From NCBI GenBank assembly GCA_040235405.1, contig JBECKT010000084.1, forward strand, positions 1-8,285: DNA of 8,285 nucleotides, given 5' to 3'. This document shows positions 1-8,285 of the stretch, piece after piece. The stretch comes from PGZG01 sp040235405 (GTDB lineage Bacteria > Pseudomonadota > Gammaproteobacteria > Pseudomonadales > Alcanivoracaceae). How positions within the stretch are numbered: the first letter of the stretch is position 1; every line of letters begins with the position of its first letter. The notes under the pieces were generated by a model. The model made no database searches, had not been told where the DNA came from, and was given only the letters and a program-made list of their open reading frames with translations. A program made the position numbers and the translations under genes.

Positions 1-717
1 GAAGAAGCCAGCTTTATTGTTATGGTCGACGGCAACAACGTGTTGCCGATGGCCACCAGCCAGGATCACAAGCGCGTCGGCGACGGCGACACCGGCCCGA
101 ACACCGGCGGCATGGGCGCCTACTCCCCGGCGCCCGTGGTTACCCCGGATATCCATGATCGCATCATGCAGGAAGTCATCTATCCGACCGTGCGTGGCAT
201 GGCCGCCGAGGGCAACCCCTATACCGGTTTCCTCTATGCCGGGCTGATGATCGACGCCAGCGGCGCACCGAAAGTGATCGAGTTCAACTGCCGCTTCGGC
301 GACCCGGAAACCCAGCCGATCATGATGCGCCTGCAATCCGATCTGGCCTCCCTGTGCCTTGCCGCACTGGCCGGCAGGCTCGACAGCGTCGAGGCGGTCT
401 GGGACCCGCGCCCGGCACTGGGTGTGGTTATGGCCGCCGGGGGCTACCCGGACGACTATCGCAAGGGCGACCGCATTGATGGTCTGGACGGCGCCGATGC
501 CAACGACCTCAAGGTATTCCATGCCGGTACAAAGCTGCAGGATGGCAGGGTATTGACCCAGGGCGGCCGGGTGTTGTGCGTCACAGCACTGGGCAGTAGC
601 GTCGCGGCGGCACAGGCGAGAGCCTATCAGGGGCTGGCCGGGATCCACTGGGCTGACTGCCAGTATCGCCGTGATATAGGCTACCGGGCCGTGGTCCGGG
701 AAACCGCCGGCGGCTGA
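1..717 (+). CDS. purD: Phosphoribosylamine-glycine ligase (GAR synthetase), 3' part
   Basis: This enzyme joins glycine to 5-phosphoribosylamine with ATP, the second step of cytosolic de novo purine synthesis. The reading frame is open from base 1 and enters within the ATP-grasp domain, so roughly the first 190 residues of a protein usually about 430 long lie outside the window; 238 residues are present. Family hallmarks are plain: the segment EEASFIVMVDG, then LPMATSQDHKR, DTGPNTGGMGAYSPAP, and the metal/nucleotide-binding stretch EFNCRFGDPETQ (about bases 280-314). The GARS C-terminal domain follows, with LGVVMAAGGYPDDYRKGD and GGRVLCVTALG, ending DIGYRAVVRE before a TGA stop. In P. aeruginosa purD is followed directly by retS; here a cyclic-nucleotide/rhodanese gene stands between purD and the retS-like gene. 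Identification is by strong resemblance to E. coli PurD. Confidence 0.97.
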   Translation, partial: EEASFIVMVDGNNVLPMATSQDHKRVGDGDTGPNTGGMGAYSPAPVVTPDIHDRIMQEVIYPTVRGMAAEGNPYTGFLYAGLMIDASGAPKVIEFNCRFGDPETQPIMMRLQSDLASLCLAALAGRLDSVEAVWDPRPALGVVMAAGGYPDDYRKGDRIDGLDGADANDLKVFHAGTKLQDGRVLTQGGRVLCVTALGSSVAAAQARAYQGLAGIHWADCQYRRDIGYRAVVRETAGG

Positions 718-732
718 ACCCGCCACCGCAGG

Positions 733-763
733 TTGGACTTGCCGCACGATTCACTTTCATAAT
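733..763 (+). promoter_or_regulatory. Possible sigma70-type promoter for the 796 gene
   Basis: In the 78-base gap after purD, TTGGAC (733-738) could serve as a -35 box and CATAAT (758-763) as a -10 box, the latter one base from consensus. The spacer is 19 bases, longer than ideal, and the -35 matches only at TTG. No terminator is visible after purD, so read-through from the pur genes is an equally possible way to express the downstream pair. Seen by eye only. Confidence 0.3.
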
Positions 764-1825
764 CAGGCTCAGACGGCTCAGGGGACAGAGATACCATGAC
801 GGACTCGGGAATCAATCTGGACAGACTGCACGACTTCATTCCGTTTGATTGTCTGTCTGAATCCCATCTGCGCGACATTGCCGGCCAGATTCAGGTAATG
901 AACCTGGCCCCGGCCCGGGTCCTGTTCAAGCGCGGCGAACGGACCGACCTGGCCTACTTCCTGATTTCCGGCGCCGTCGACCTGATTGATGCCGCGTTTC
1001 AGGTGCGTAAATTCCCTGCCGACGATGATGAAAATTATCTGGCACTGGATAACTATCCCGAACACACCGTCAATGCCATCAGCACCGAAGCCTCGGTGGT
1101 CTATGCCATTGAGCGCGACAAGCTTGATCTGCTGATGACCTGGACCCAGGCCGCCGAGTCCATGCTTGAAGACGATGCCGACAGCGCCGAGCGGGACTGG
1201 ATGGATGCGCTGCTCACGTCCGGGCTGTTTTCACAGATCCCACCACAAAAAATCCAGTCCCTGTTTGTGAAGTTTGAGGAACGTGAAATCAGGCTCGGCG
1301 AGCAGATTGTCAAAGAAGGAGAGCCTGGTGACACCTTCTTCGTCATCAAGCAGGGCAAGGCGATGGTCACCCGGACTCAGGGCGCCAAACAGGAAACTCT
1401 GGCCGCCCTGACCACCGGCAACTTCTTCGGCGAGGACGCACTGATTTCCGATGCCCCGCGTAATGCCACCGTAACCATGACCAGTGACGGTGTGCTGATG
1501 GCACTGGGCAAGGAGGACTTCCGTTCGTTGCTGCAGGATTCCGTGGTACGTCATCTCAATGATAAAGATGTCGAGAAGATGGAAGAGGAAGGCGATCACG
1601 CCATTGTCCTGATCGACGTCCGCCTGCCGATGGAGTTCCGGCACGATCGCACTTCCGGTGCTCGCAACATTCCGCTTAACGAACTGCGTCGACAGATTCG
1701 TTCGCTGGAGAAGGATTTTATTTATGTGCTCTGCTGCGACGGCGGACGCCGCAGCGAACTTGGTGCCTACCTGCTGACTGAAGCGGGTCTGGATGCCTAT
1801 GTACTGGATCGGCCAAAGGCGCAGG

Positions 1826-4687
<2,862 letters not shown>

Positions 4688-4757
4688 CGAGCCCCGCAAA
4701 CCCCGGCAAGCACGCCGGTATCGGTCACTGCCGGGCGCGAATCTTTCAGTTCTTTCA

Positions 4758-4786
4758 CGCCAATTGCCCCGTTTTGGCGGTATTCT
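4758..4786 (+). promoter_or_regulatory. Inverted repeat abutting a possible -10 box upstream of coq7
   Basis: CGCCAA (4758-4763) and TTGGCG (4774-4779) form a six-base inverted repeat with a 10-base spacer. A -10-like TATTCT (4781-4786) follows almost at once. The geometry would suit an operator overlapping the coq7 promoter, but no convincing -35 box is seen at 17 bases, so both promoter and operator remain guesses. Confidence 0.25.
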
Positions 4787-4787
4787 G

Positions 4788-4823
4788 GTACGCGAAACAC
4801 AGAGTACGCGAAACAAACACAGA
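4788..4823 (+). repeat. Short tandem duplication in the coq7 leader
   Basis: GTACGCGAAACACAGA (4788-4803) is followed directly by a second copy (4804-4823) that differs only by an extra AACA inside the block, which is itself a micro-duplication. The repeat lies between the possible -10 box and the coq7 start and was most likely made by replication slippage. No function is evident. Confidence 0.75.
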
Positions 4824-4837
4824 CACCGGACAGCCGC

Positions 4838-5488
4838 ATGACCACAACCCGACGCCGCCAACTCAGTGCACTGGACAAGCTGCTCGCCAGCGCCGACAAC
4901 GCCCTGCGCACCCTGACCCCGGGCACCACCAAAGCCGAGCGGCAGCCGCAGCATGATGCCCCGGCGGCCAGTCTCGCTGGCCCGGACCGACAGCATATCG
5001 CCGGCCTGATGCGCATCAACCATACCGGCGAGGTCTGTGCCCAGGCGCTGTATCAGGGCCAGGCCAGCACCGCCAGCCTGCCCCATGTGCGCCATGCCAT
5101 GGAGCAGGCCGCCCGCGAGGAAGAAGATCATCTGGCCTGGTGCGAAGACCGCCTGGGTGAACTCGGCAGTGCGCCGAGCAAGCTCAATCCGCTGTTCTAT
5201 GCCATGTCATTCGGCATTGGCGCCGCCGCCGGGCTGGCCGGCGACCGCTGGAGCCTGGGCTTTGTCGCCGAGACCGAGCATCAGGTGGTGCGGCATCTGG
5301 AAGCGCATCTGCAACAATTGCCGGCTGACGATCAGCGCAGTCGTGCCATCCTTGAGCAAATGCGGGTCGATGAGCTGAAGCATGCGGTTACCGCAGAAGG
5401 TGCTGGCGGCGCCCCACTGCCACCACCGATCCAGCATCTGATGACGCTGATGAGCAAGGTGATGACCTGGAGTACCTACAGGCTGTAG
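4838..5488 (+). CDS. coq7: Demethoxyubiquinone hydroxylase, Coq7 family
   Basis: A di-iron monooxygenase that hydroxylates 2-polyprenyl-3-methyl-6-methoxy-benzoquinol (demethoxyubiquinol) in ubiquinone synthesis, acting as a membrane-associated protein. The 216 residues match the usual bacterial length. The ferritin-like iron ligands are in place: E65 in MRINHTGEVCAQALYQGQ, E95 and H98 in EEEDHLAW, E147 in VAETEHQVVRHLEAHL, and E179 with H182 in VDELKHA. The N-terminal 45 residues are basic and low in structure. The ATG at 4838 has only a weak ribosome binding site (CGGA, upstream). It lies 150 bases after the retS-like gene and faces speD; P. aeruginosa has the same coq7/speD neighbourhood. 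Its TAG stop falls within the first REP copy. Family assignment is secure; E. coli uses the unrelated flavoprotein UbiF for this step. Confidence 0.96.
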   Translation: MTTTRRRQLSALDKLLASADNALRTLTPGTTKAERQPQHDAPAASLAGPDRQHIAGLMRINHTGEVCAQALYQGQASTASLPHVRHAMEQAAREEEDHLAWCEDRLGELGSAPSKLNPLFYAMSFGIGAAAGLAGDRWSLGFVAETEHQVVRHLEAHLQQLPADDQRSRAILEQMRVDELKHAVTAEGAGGAPLPPPIQHLMTLMSKVMTWSTYRL

Positions 5489-5576
5489 GAGCGGTCGACC
5501 GACCGCGAAGATGCCCACATTAAAAAGCCCGGCAAAACTGCCGGGCCTTTTATCGCGGTCGGTCGATCGCTCCTAC
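5485..5576. repeat. REPIN-like doublet: two inverted REP copies
   Basis: A 24-base sequence at 5485-5508, starting GTAGGAGCGGTCGACC, returns as its reverse complement at 5553-5576 with 23 of 24 bases matching (G at 5494 against T at 5567, still a G-U pair in RNA). Each copy is itself a hairpin: GCGGTC-GACC-GACCGC on the left, the same with one wobble on the right. The GTAGGAGC head followed by an imperfect palindrome and CGA is the form of Pseudomonas REP sequences that RAYT transposases are thought to mobilise. No RAYT gene is in the window. The copies enclose an intrinsic terminator. Confidence 0.8.
5522..5551. terminator. Bidirectional intrinsic terminator between coq7 and speD
   Basis: An eight-base GC-rich stem (GCCCGGCA, 5527-5534, with TGCCGGGC, 5539-5546) closes on a four-base AAAC loop. 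It is flanked by five A residues on the left and four T residues on the right, so each strand ends in a U tract. It sits between the convergent coq7 and speD genes and can stop transcription from both sides. Confidence 0.85.
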
Positions 5577-5596
5577 GGTGGTGATACAACCGGAAA

Positions 5597-6400
5597 TCAA
5601 TCGAGATTACGGGAGTAGAAAATCTCCAGCATCTCTTTCTTCAGACGGTGCTCGATATCTTCCAACTCCGCTTCAGTGAATTCCTCGCGGCCGGCGCCGA
5701 ACAGATAGTTGTCGATATCAAAGTCCTTCAGCAACAGCTTCGAGTGGAAGATGTTTTCCTGATACACGTTGACGTCGATCATCTGATAGGCGTTACGGGT
5801 CTCCTCGGTGAGGAAGTTCTGGATCGAATTGATGTCGTGATCAATATAGTGCTTGGTGCCATCAACATCACGGGTCATGCCGCGGACGCGGTAATCGATC
5901 GTGACAATATCCGAGTCAAAGCTGTGAATCAGATAGTTCAGGGCACGCAGCGGCGAAATCACGCCGCAGGTCGACACATCAACGTCCACGCGGAAGGTCG
6001 AGATGCCATTGTCCGGGTGCGATTCCGGATAGGTGTGCACGGTCACGTGACTCTTGTCGAGATGCGCCACGATGGTATCCGGCAACGGGCCCGGCGCTTC
6101 CTCGTCAAAATCCGGATCGGACGGCGGAGATTCATGCTCGGCAATCAGCATGGTCACGGACGCGCCCTGCGGATCATAGTCCTGACGCGCCACGTTCAGG
6201 ACGTTGGCACCGATAATTCTGGTGACGTTAGTCAGAATCTCTGTCAGACGCTCGGCGTTATAGAGCTCATCGATATACTCGATGTACTCCTTGCGATGCT
6301 GCTCGGTCTTCGCATAGCTGATATCGAAGATATTGAAGCTCAGCGACTTGGTCAGATTGTTAAAGCCGTGAAGCCGGATCTTGGGGTTGAGATCTTTCAC
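5597..6400 (-). CDS. speD: S-adenosylmethionine decarboxylase proenzyme (pyruvoyl type, SpeD)
   Basis: SpeD decarboxylates S-adenosylmethionine to provide the aminopropyl donor for spermidine synthesis in the cytosol. The 267-residue length is close to the E. coli enzyme (264). The proenzyme cleaves itself before S117 in LDKSHVTVHTYPESHP; that serine becomes the pyruvoyl group of the alpha chain, and residues 1-116 form the beta chain. C145 in DVSTCGVISPL is the conserved catalytic cysteine. The start is GTG at 6400, well placed 5 bases after AGAAGGA (6412-6406), which supports it. It lies 55 bases downstream of the VOC gene on the same strand, so it is probably the last gene of an osmC-like/VOC/speD transcript. 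The speE gene is not in the window. Assignment is secure. Confidence 0.97.
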   Translation of the reverse strand: MKDLNPKIRLHGFNNLTKSLSFNIFDISYAKTEQHRKEYIEYIDELYNAERLTEILTNVTRIIGANVLNVARQDYDPQGASVTMLIAEHESPPSDPDFDEEAPGPLPDTIVAHLDKSHVTVHTYPESHPDNGISTFRVDVDVSTCGVISPLRALNYLIHSFDSDIVTIDYRVRGMTRDVDGTKHYIDHDINSIQNFLTEETRNAYQMIDVNVYQENIFHSKLLLKDFDIDNYLFGAGREEFTEAELEDIEHRLKKEMLEIFYSRNLD

Positions 6401-6455
6401 TGTTTTCCTTCTCTACTCGCCAGACCGGGATGCCATCAACGGCACCCCATGGATA

Positions 6456-6878
6456 TCAGCCACCTGCCGGTTCACGGACAAAGCGACCACCGGAGATCGG
6501 GGGGTGATAGATGATTTGCACCACCACACCCTCCGGATCCAGACAATAGAAGCTGCGCGCCCCATCCCTGTGTGTACGCGGCTCCGACTTCATCCTGATG
6601 CCAGCATCTTTCAGAAACGTGAACCACTGATCCACGTCCGCCGGCTGATCCACAATAAAACCGATATGGTCCAGTCGCTGGGCCGGAGCAAAATCCGCGT
6701 CCTTCCAGCGATGCAGGGCCAGATTATCGGCGCCGGAACTGAGGTAGACATTATCCTCATCCGGGCGCCACTCGACCTGCATAGCCATCAGGTCGACATA
6801 AAACCGTTCACTGGCCTCGTAGTCACGACAGAACAACGCCACATGGCGCAGCCCGGCGTGCTTTGGCCGCTCAGACAT
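6456..6878 (-). CDS. VOC (glyoxalase/bleomycin-resistance fold) family protein
   Basis: A 140-residue single-domain protein of the vicinal oxygen chelate superfamily, which includes glyoxalases, dioxygenases and resistance proteins. Two beta-alpha-beta-beta-beta modules are visible: GLRHVALFCRDYEASERFYVDL (split here: GLRHVALFC, then ERFYVDL) with H12, and RLDHIGFIVDQPADVDQW with H71, ending FYCLDPEGVVVQIIYHP. Candidate metal ligands are H12, H56, H71 and Q121; the last position is more often Glu. The ATG at 6878 is chosen because AGCAGGA precedes it and it overlaps the end of the osmC-like gene as ATGTCTGA, a coupled stop/start. A TTG at 6908 would extend it by 10 unlike residues. Substrate cannot be told from the sequence. 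P. aeruginosa, as recalled, has no such gene between speD and its osmC-like neighbour. Confidence 0.88.
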   Translation of the reverse strand: MSERPKHAGLRHVALFCRDYEASERFYVDLMAMQVEWRPDEDNVYLSSGADNLALHRWKDADFAPAQRLDHIGFIVDQPADVDQWFTFLKDAGIRMKSEPRTHRDGARSFYCLDPEGVVVQIIYHPPISGGRFVREPAGG

Positions 6879-7299
6879 CTTCCTGCTCGACACTATAACT
6901 GTGCTCAATCACAACACCGCCACGGGCCAGCATGATCGAGCCGGAGCAGTACTTCTCGGCGGACAGCTCCACCGCCCGCTTCACCTGCGCTTCCTTCAGG
7001 TTGCGGCCACGCACCACGAAATGCATATGGATACGGGTAAACACCGCTGGCACTTCATCCTGCGCCCGCTCAGCGTCCATTTCACAACGGCAGTCCGTGA
7101 CGTCCTGACGGGATTTCTTCAGGATATGCACCACATCAAAGGAAGCGCAGCCACCAACGCCCACCAGGATCATCTCCATCGGCCGGGCGCCGCGATTCCG
7201 GCCACCGTGGTCCGGCGGACCATCCATAAGGACCTTGTGACCGGTTTCGGACTCAGCCTCGAAACTCACCTCACCCTGCCAGCGGACTACAGCCTTCAT
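6871..7299 (-). CDS. OsmC/Ohr family protein
   Basis: A 142-residue protein of the OsmC/Ohr fold, many members of which are thiol peroxidases that reduce organic hydroperoxides. The two family cysteines are present: C51 in LVGVGGCASFDVVHIL and C118 in EKYCSGSIML. The N-terminal beta strands (KAVVRWQGEVSFEAE) and the RPMEMILVGVGGC helix are typical. The start at 7299 is set by GAGGTGG just upstream; a longer frame to 7365 has no good signal. The last bases overlap the start of the VOC gene. It is the first gene of the minus-strand operon and is divergent from the CRP/Vfr gene, the same arrangement as PA0653 and vfr in P. aeruginosa. It belongs to the uncharacterised OsmC-like branch rather than clear Ohr or OsmC, so peroxidase activity is inferred. 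Confidence 0.92.
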   Translation of the reverse strand: MKAVVRWQGEVSFEAESETGHKVLMDGPPDHGGRNRGARPMEMILVGVGGCASFDVVHILKKSRQDVTDCRCEMDAERAQDEVPAVFTRIHMHFVVRGRNLKEAQVKRAVELSAEKYCSGSIMLARGGVVIEHSYSVEQEDV

Positions 7300-7404
7300 C
7301 AGCCACCTCGATATGCCGAAGGGCGCGCAGATTACCACAACCCTGCCGCTGCACCCAGCCTGCAAAGACAGACCAGGGCCTCGATCCCGGAACTAGGAAT
7401 AAGG

Positions 7405-7419
7405 TGTGATGCGCTCACT
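7405..7419. promoter_or_regulatory. Imperfect CRP/Vfr-like palindrome in the divergent promoter region
   Basis: TGTGA (7405-7409) and TCACT (7415-7419) form GTGA-TGCGC-TCAC, the half-site pair of a CRP site but with a 5-base spacer instead of the usual 6. It lies in the 187-base gap between the divergent osmC-like and CRP/Vfr genes, about 70 bases before the latter. A -35-like TTGGCA begins at 7419. It could be an autoregulatory site, as Vfr is known to bind its own promoter in P. aeruginosa. The spacing makes this doubtful. Confidence 0.3.
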
Positions 7420-7424
7420 TGGCA

Positions 7425-7433
7425 GGGGGGGGG
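7425..7433 (+). repeat. Nine-G homopolymer in the CRP/Vfr leader
   Basis: An uninterrupted run of nine G residues lies 53 bases before the chosen start of the CRP/Vfr gene. Runs of this length can slip in replication. It lies inside a longer open frame from a GTG at 7406, so a length change would alter whether that extension stays in frame. It may equally be a static or sequencing-sensitive homopolymer. Confidence 0.8.
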
Positions 7434-7486
7434 AAAACGGGCAAACTCGGCCCATTATCACCACTGTGAAGCCTCATCGGACCCCC

Positions 7487-8116
7487 ATGACAGAGATCGT
7501 CAACAAGATCATCCCGAACCTGGACCATTTTCTGGCCCACTGCCATCGCCGCAAATATCCGGCGAAGAGCACCATCATCTATGCCGGCGATGAATCCGAC
7601 GCGCTCTACTACATTCTGAAGGGCTCGGTCACCGTGATGATTGAGGACGACGACGGCCGTGAAATGATCATGGCTTACCTCAATGAAGGCGATTTCTTCG
7701 GTGAAATGGGTCTGTTCGAGGAAGCCTCCCGGTCAGCATGGGTCAAGGCCAAAACCGAATGTGAAGTCGCCGAAGTCAGCTACGCCAAGTTCCGCCAGCT
7801 GGCCCGGGAAGATGCCGAGATCCTGTTTACCGTCTCCGCCCAGATCGCCGGGCGCCTGCGCGCCACCACTCGCAAGGTCGGCGACCTCGCCTTCCTCGAT
7901 GTCACCGGCCGTGTGGCCGGCACCCTGCTGGAGCTGTGCAAGCAGCCCGATGCCATGACCCACCCGGATGGCATGCAGATCAAGGTCACCCGCCAGGAAA
8001 TCGGCCGCATCGTCGGCTGCTCCAGGGAAATGGTCGGCCGGGTACTGAAGAACCTGGAAGATCAGGGGCTGGTCTCGGTGAAGGGCAAGACCATGGTGGT
8101 GTACGGGACGCGCTGA
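7487..8116 (+). CDS. crp: cAMP receptor protein, CRP/Vfr type global regulator
   Basis: A cAMP-activated DNA-binding regulator (CRP in E. coli, Vfr in Pseudomonas) of 209 residues, the family length. Residues 1-130 are the cAMP domain: HCHRRKYPAKSTIIYAGD, cassette DFFGEMGLFEE with G72, E73, R82 and S83, and the dimer-helix T127 and T128. Residues about 140-209 are the winged helix, with recognition helix GCSREMVGRVLKNLE and DNA-contacting R180, E181 and R185, the E. coli numbering. The cassette loop is one residue shorter than in E. coli CRP (EEASRSAW against EEGQERSAW). The ATG at 7487 aligns with family N-termini; its ribosome site is weak. A GTG at 7406 behind AAGG would add 27 unlike residues. 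The divergent osmC-like gene and nearby speD and coq7 match the vfr neighbourhood. Targets are not visible here. Confidence 0.96.
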   Translation: MTEIVNKIIPNLDHFLAHCHRRKYPAKSTIIYAGDESDALYYILKGSVTVMIEDDDGREMIMAYLNEGDFFGEMGLFEEASRSAWVKAKTECEVAEVSYAKFRQLAREDAEILFTVSAQIAGRLRATTRKVGDLAFLDVTGRVAGTLLELCKQPDAMTHPDGMQIKVTRQEIGRIVGCSREMVGRVLKNLEDQGLVSVKGKTMVVYGTR

Positions 8117-8238
8117 ACACGTGGCGTGTCTGCAGGTACTGCACCAGGCTGAACATCAAATCAGGCGTCATCTAATTTTTCGATGATTCCCCCGTAATCA
8201 GCTGCTGGCTCTTCTGCTGCACGGTGGCCAGAATGGAC

Positions 8239-8258
8239 CTCCTTTGATCAAACAGGAG
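8239..8258 (+). promoter_or_regulatory. Small hairpin that could mask the ribosome binding site of the 8266 gene
   Basis: CTCCT (8239-8243) is complementary to the ribosome binding site AGGAG (8254-8258), with a 10-base loop holding the palindrome TTGATCAA. The five-base stem could lower translation of the next gene. It is short, and chance pairing is likely enough that the call stays weak. Confidence 0.25.
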
Positions 8259-8265
8259 CTTCCCG

Positions 8266-8285
8266 ATGCGCAAATTGATGCTTGC
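8266..8285 (+). CDS. Start of an unidentified gene, cut by the window end
   Basis: Only six full codons are present (MRKLML). The ATG has a strong ribosome binding site, AGGAG (8254-8258), seven bases upstream. A basic residue pair followed by hydrophobic ones is how many signal peptides begin, so an exported protein is possible. The 149 bases between the CRP/Vfr stop and this start hold no other gene. Function cannot be stated. Confidence 0.55.

Noticed and set aside
733..752. Sigma54 promoter (TTGGACTTGCC) before the 796 gene
   Set aside because: The GG and GC elements are not at -24/-12 spacing.
4702..4735. Stem CCCGGCA / TGCCGGG after the retS-like gene as a terminator
   Set aside because: The seven-base arms are 20 bases apart and no T-run follows; not a convincing intrinsic terminator.
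6425..6440. TGCC-ATCAAC-GGCA hairpin between the VOC gene and speD
   Set aside because: Four base pairs only; expected by chance.
5648..6514. Long open frame on the + strand opposite speD
   Set aside because: It mirrors the speD codons, has no family features and no good start; speD is certain on the other strand.
6879..6908. TTG start adding 10 residues to the VOC protein
   Set aside because: The ATG at 6878 has a ribosome site, fits family N-termini and forms a typical stop/start overlap.
8117..8129. ACACG-TGG-CGTGT hairpin just after the CRP/Vfr stop as a terminator
   Set aside because: Only five pairs with a three-base loop and no T-tract.

Overview
The window looks like a chromosomal segment of a gammaproteobacterium with Pseudomonadales-like gene order. 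Three things point there: a RetS-type hybrid sensor kinase downstream of purD, as in Pseudomonas aeruginosa; the set coq7, speD, OsmC-family gene and a CRP/Vfr regulator, also a Pseudomonas neighbourhood; and a Pseudomonas-type REP doublet. The genus cannot be fixed from sequence alone. There is no rRNA, tRNA, CRISPR array, insertion sequence or phage gene. Coding density is high.

Left part (1-4687, all + strand): the 3' end of purD (purine synthesis), a 78-base gap with a possible promoter, a protein with two cyclic-nucleotide-binding domains and a C-terminal rhodanese domain (796-1866), and, overlapping its end, a large membrane hybrid sensor kinase of the RetS architecture (1826-4687). The overlap implies co-expression of a soluble nucleotide-binding rhodanese protein with a RetS-like regulator. 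This pair is the most interesting arrangement here.

Middle (4688-5600): an intergenic region with an inverted repeat and a tandem duplication, then coq7 (ubiquinone synthesis, + strand). coq7 converges on speD. Between them lies a 92-bp REPIN-like inverted repeat that encloses a strong bidirectional intrinsic terminator, and the coq7 stop codon is part of the repeat.

Right part (5597-7299, - strand): an apparent operon reading osmC-like, then a VOC/glyoxalase-fold gene (8-base stop/start overlap), then speD (SAM decarboxylase, spermidine synthesis, GTG start). Divergent from it, on the + strand, is a CRP/Vfr-type cAMP receptor (7487-8116). Its leader carries a nine-G run and an imperfect CRP-like palindrome. 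The window ends with the first codons of another + strand gene (8266 onward) behind a good ribosome binding site that may be masked by a small hairpin.

Taken together, the window holds housekeeping genes (purine, ubiquinone, spermidine) and three probable signalling proteins: two with cyclic-nucleotide domains and one RetS-like kinase. A functional link between the nucleotide-sensing proteins and the RetS-like protein is inference from layout, not shown by the sequence.
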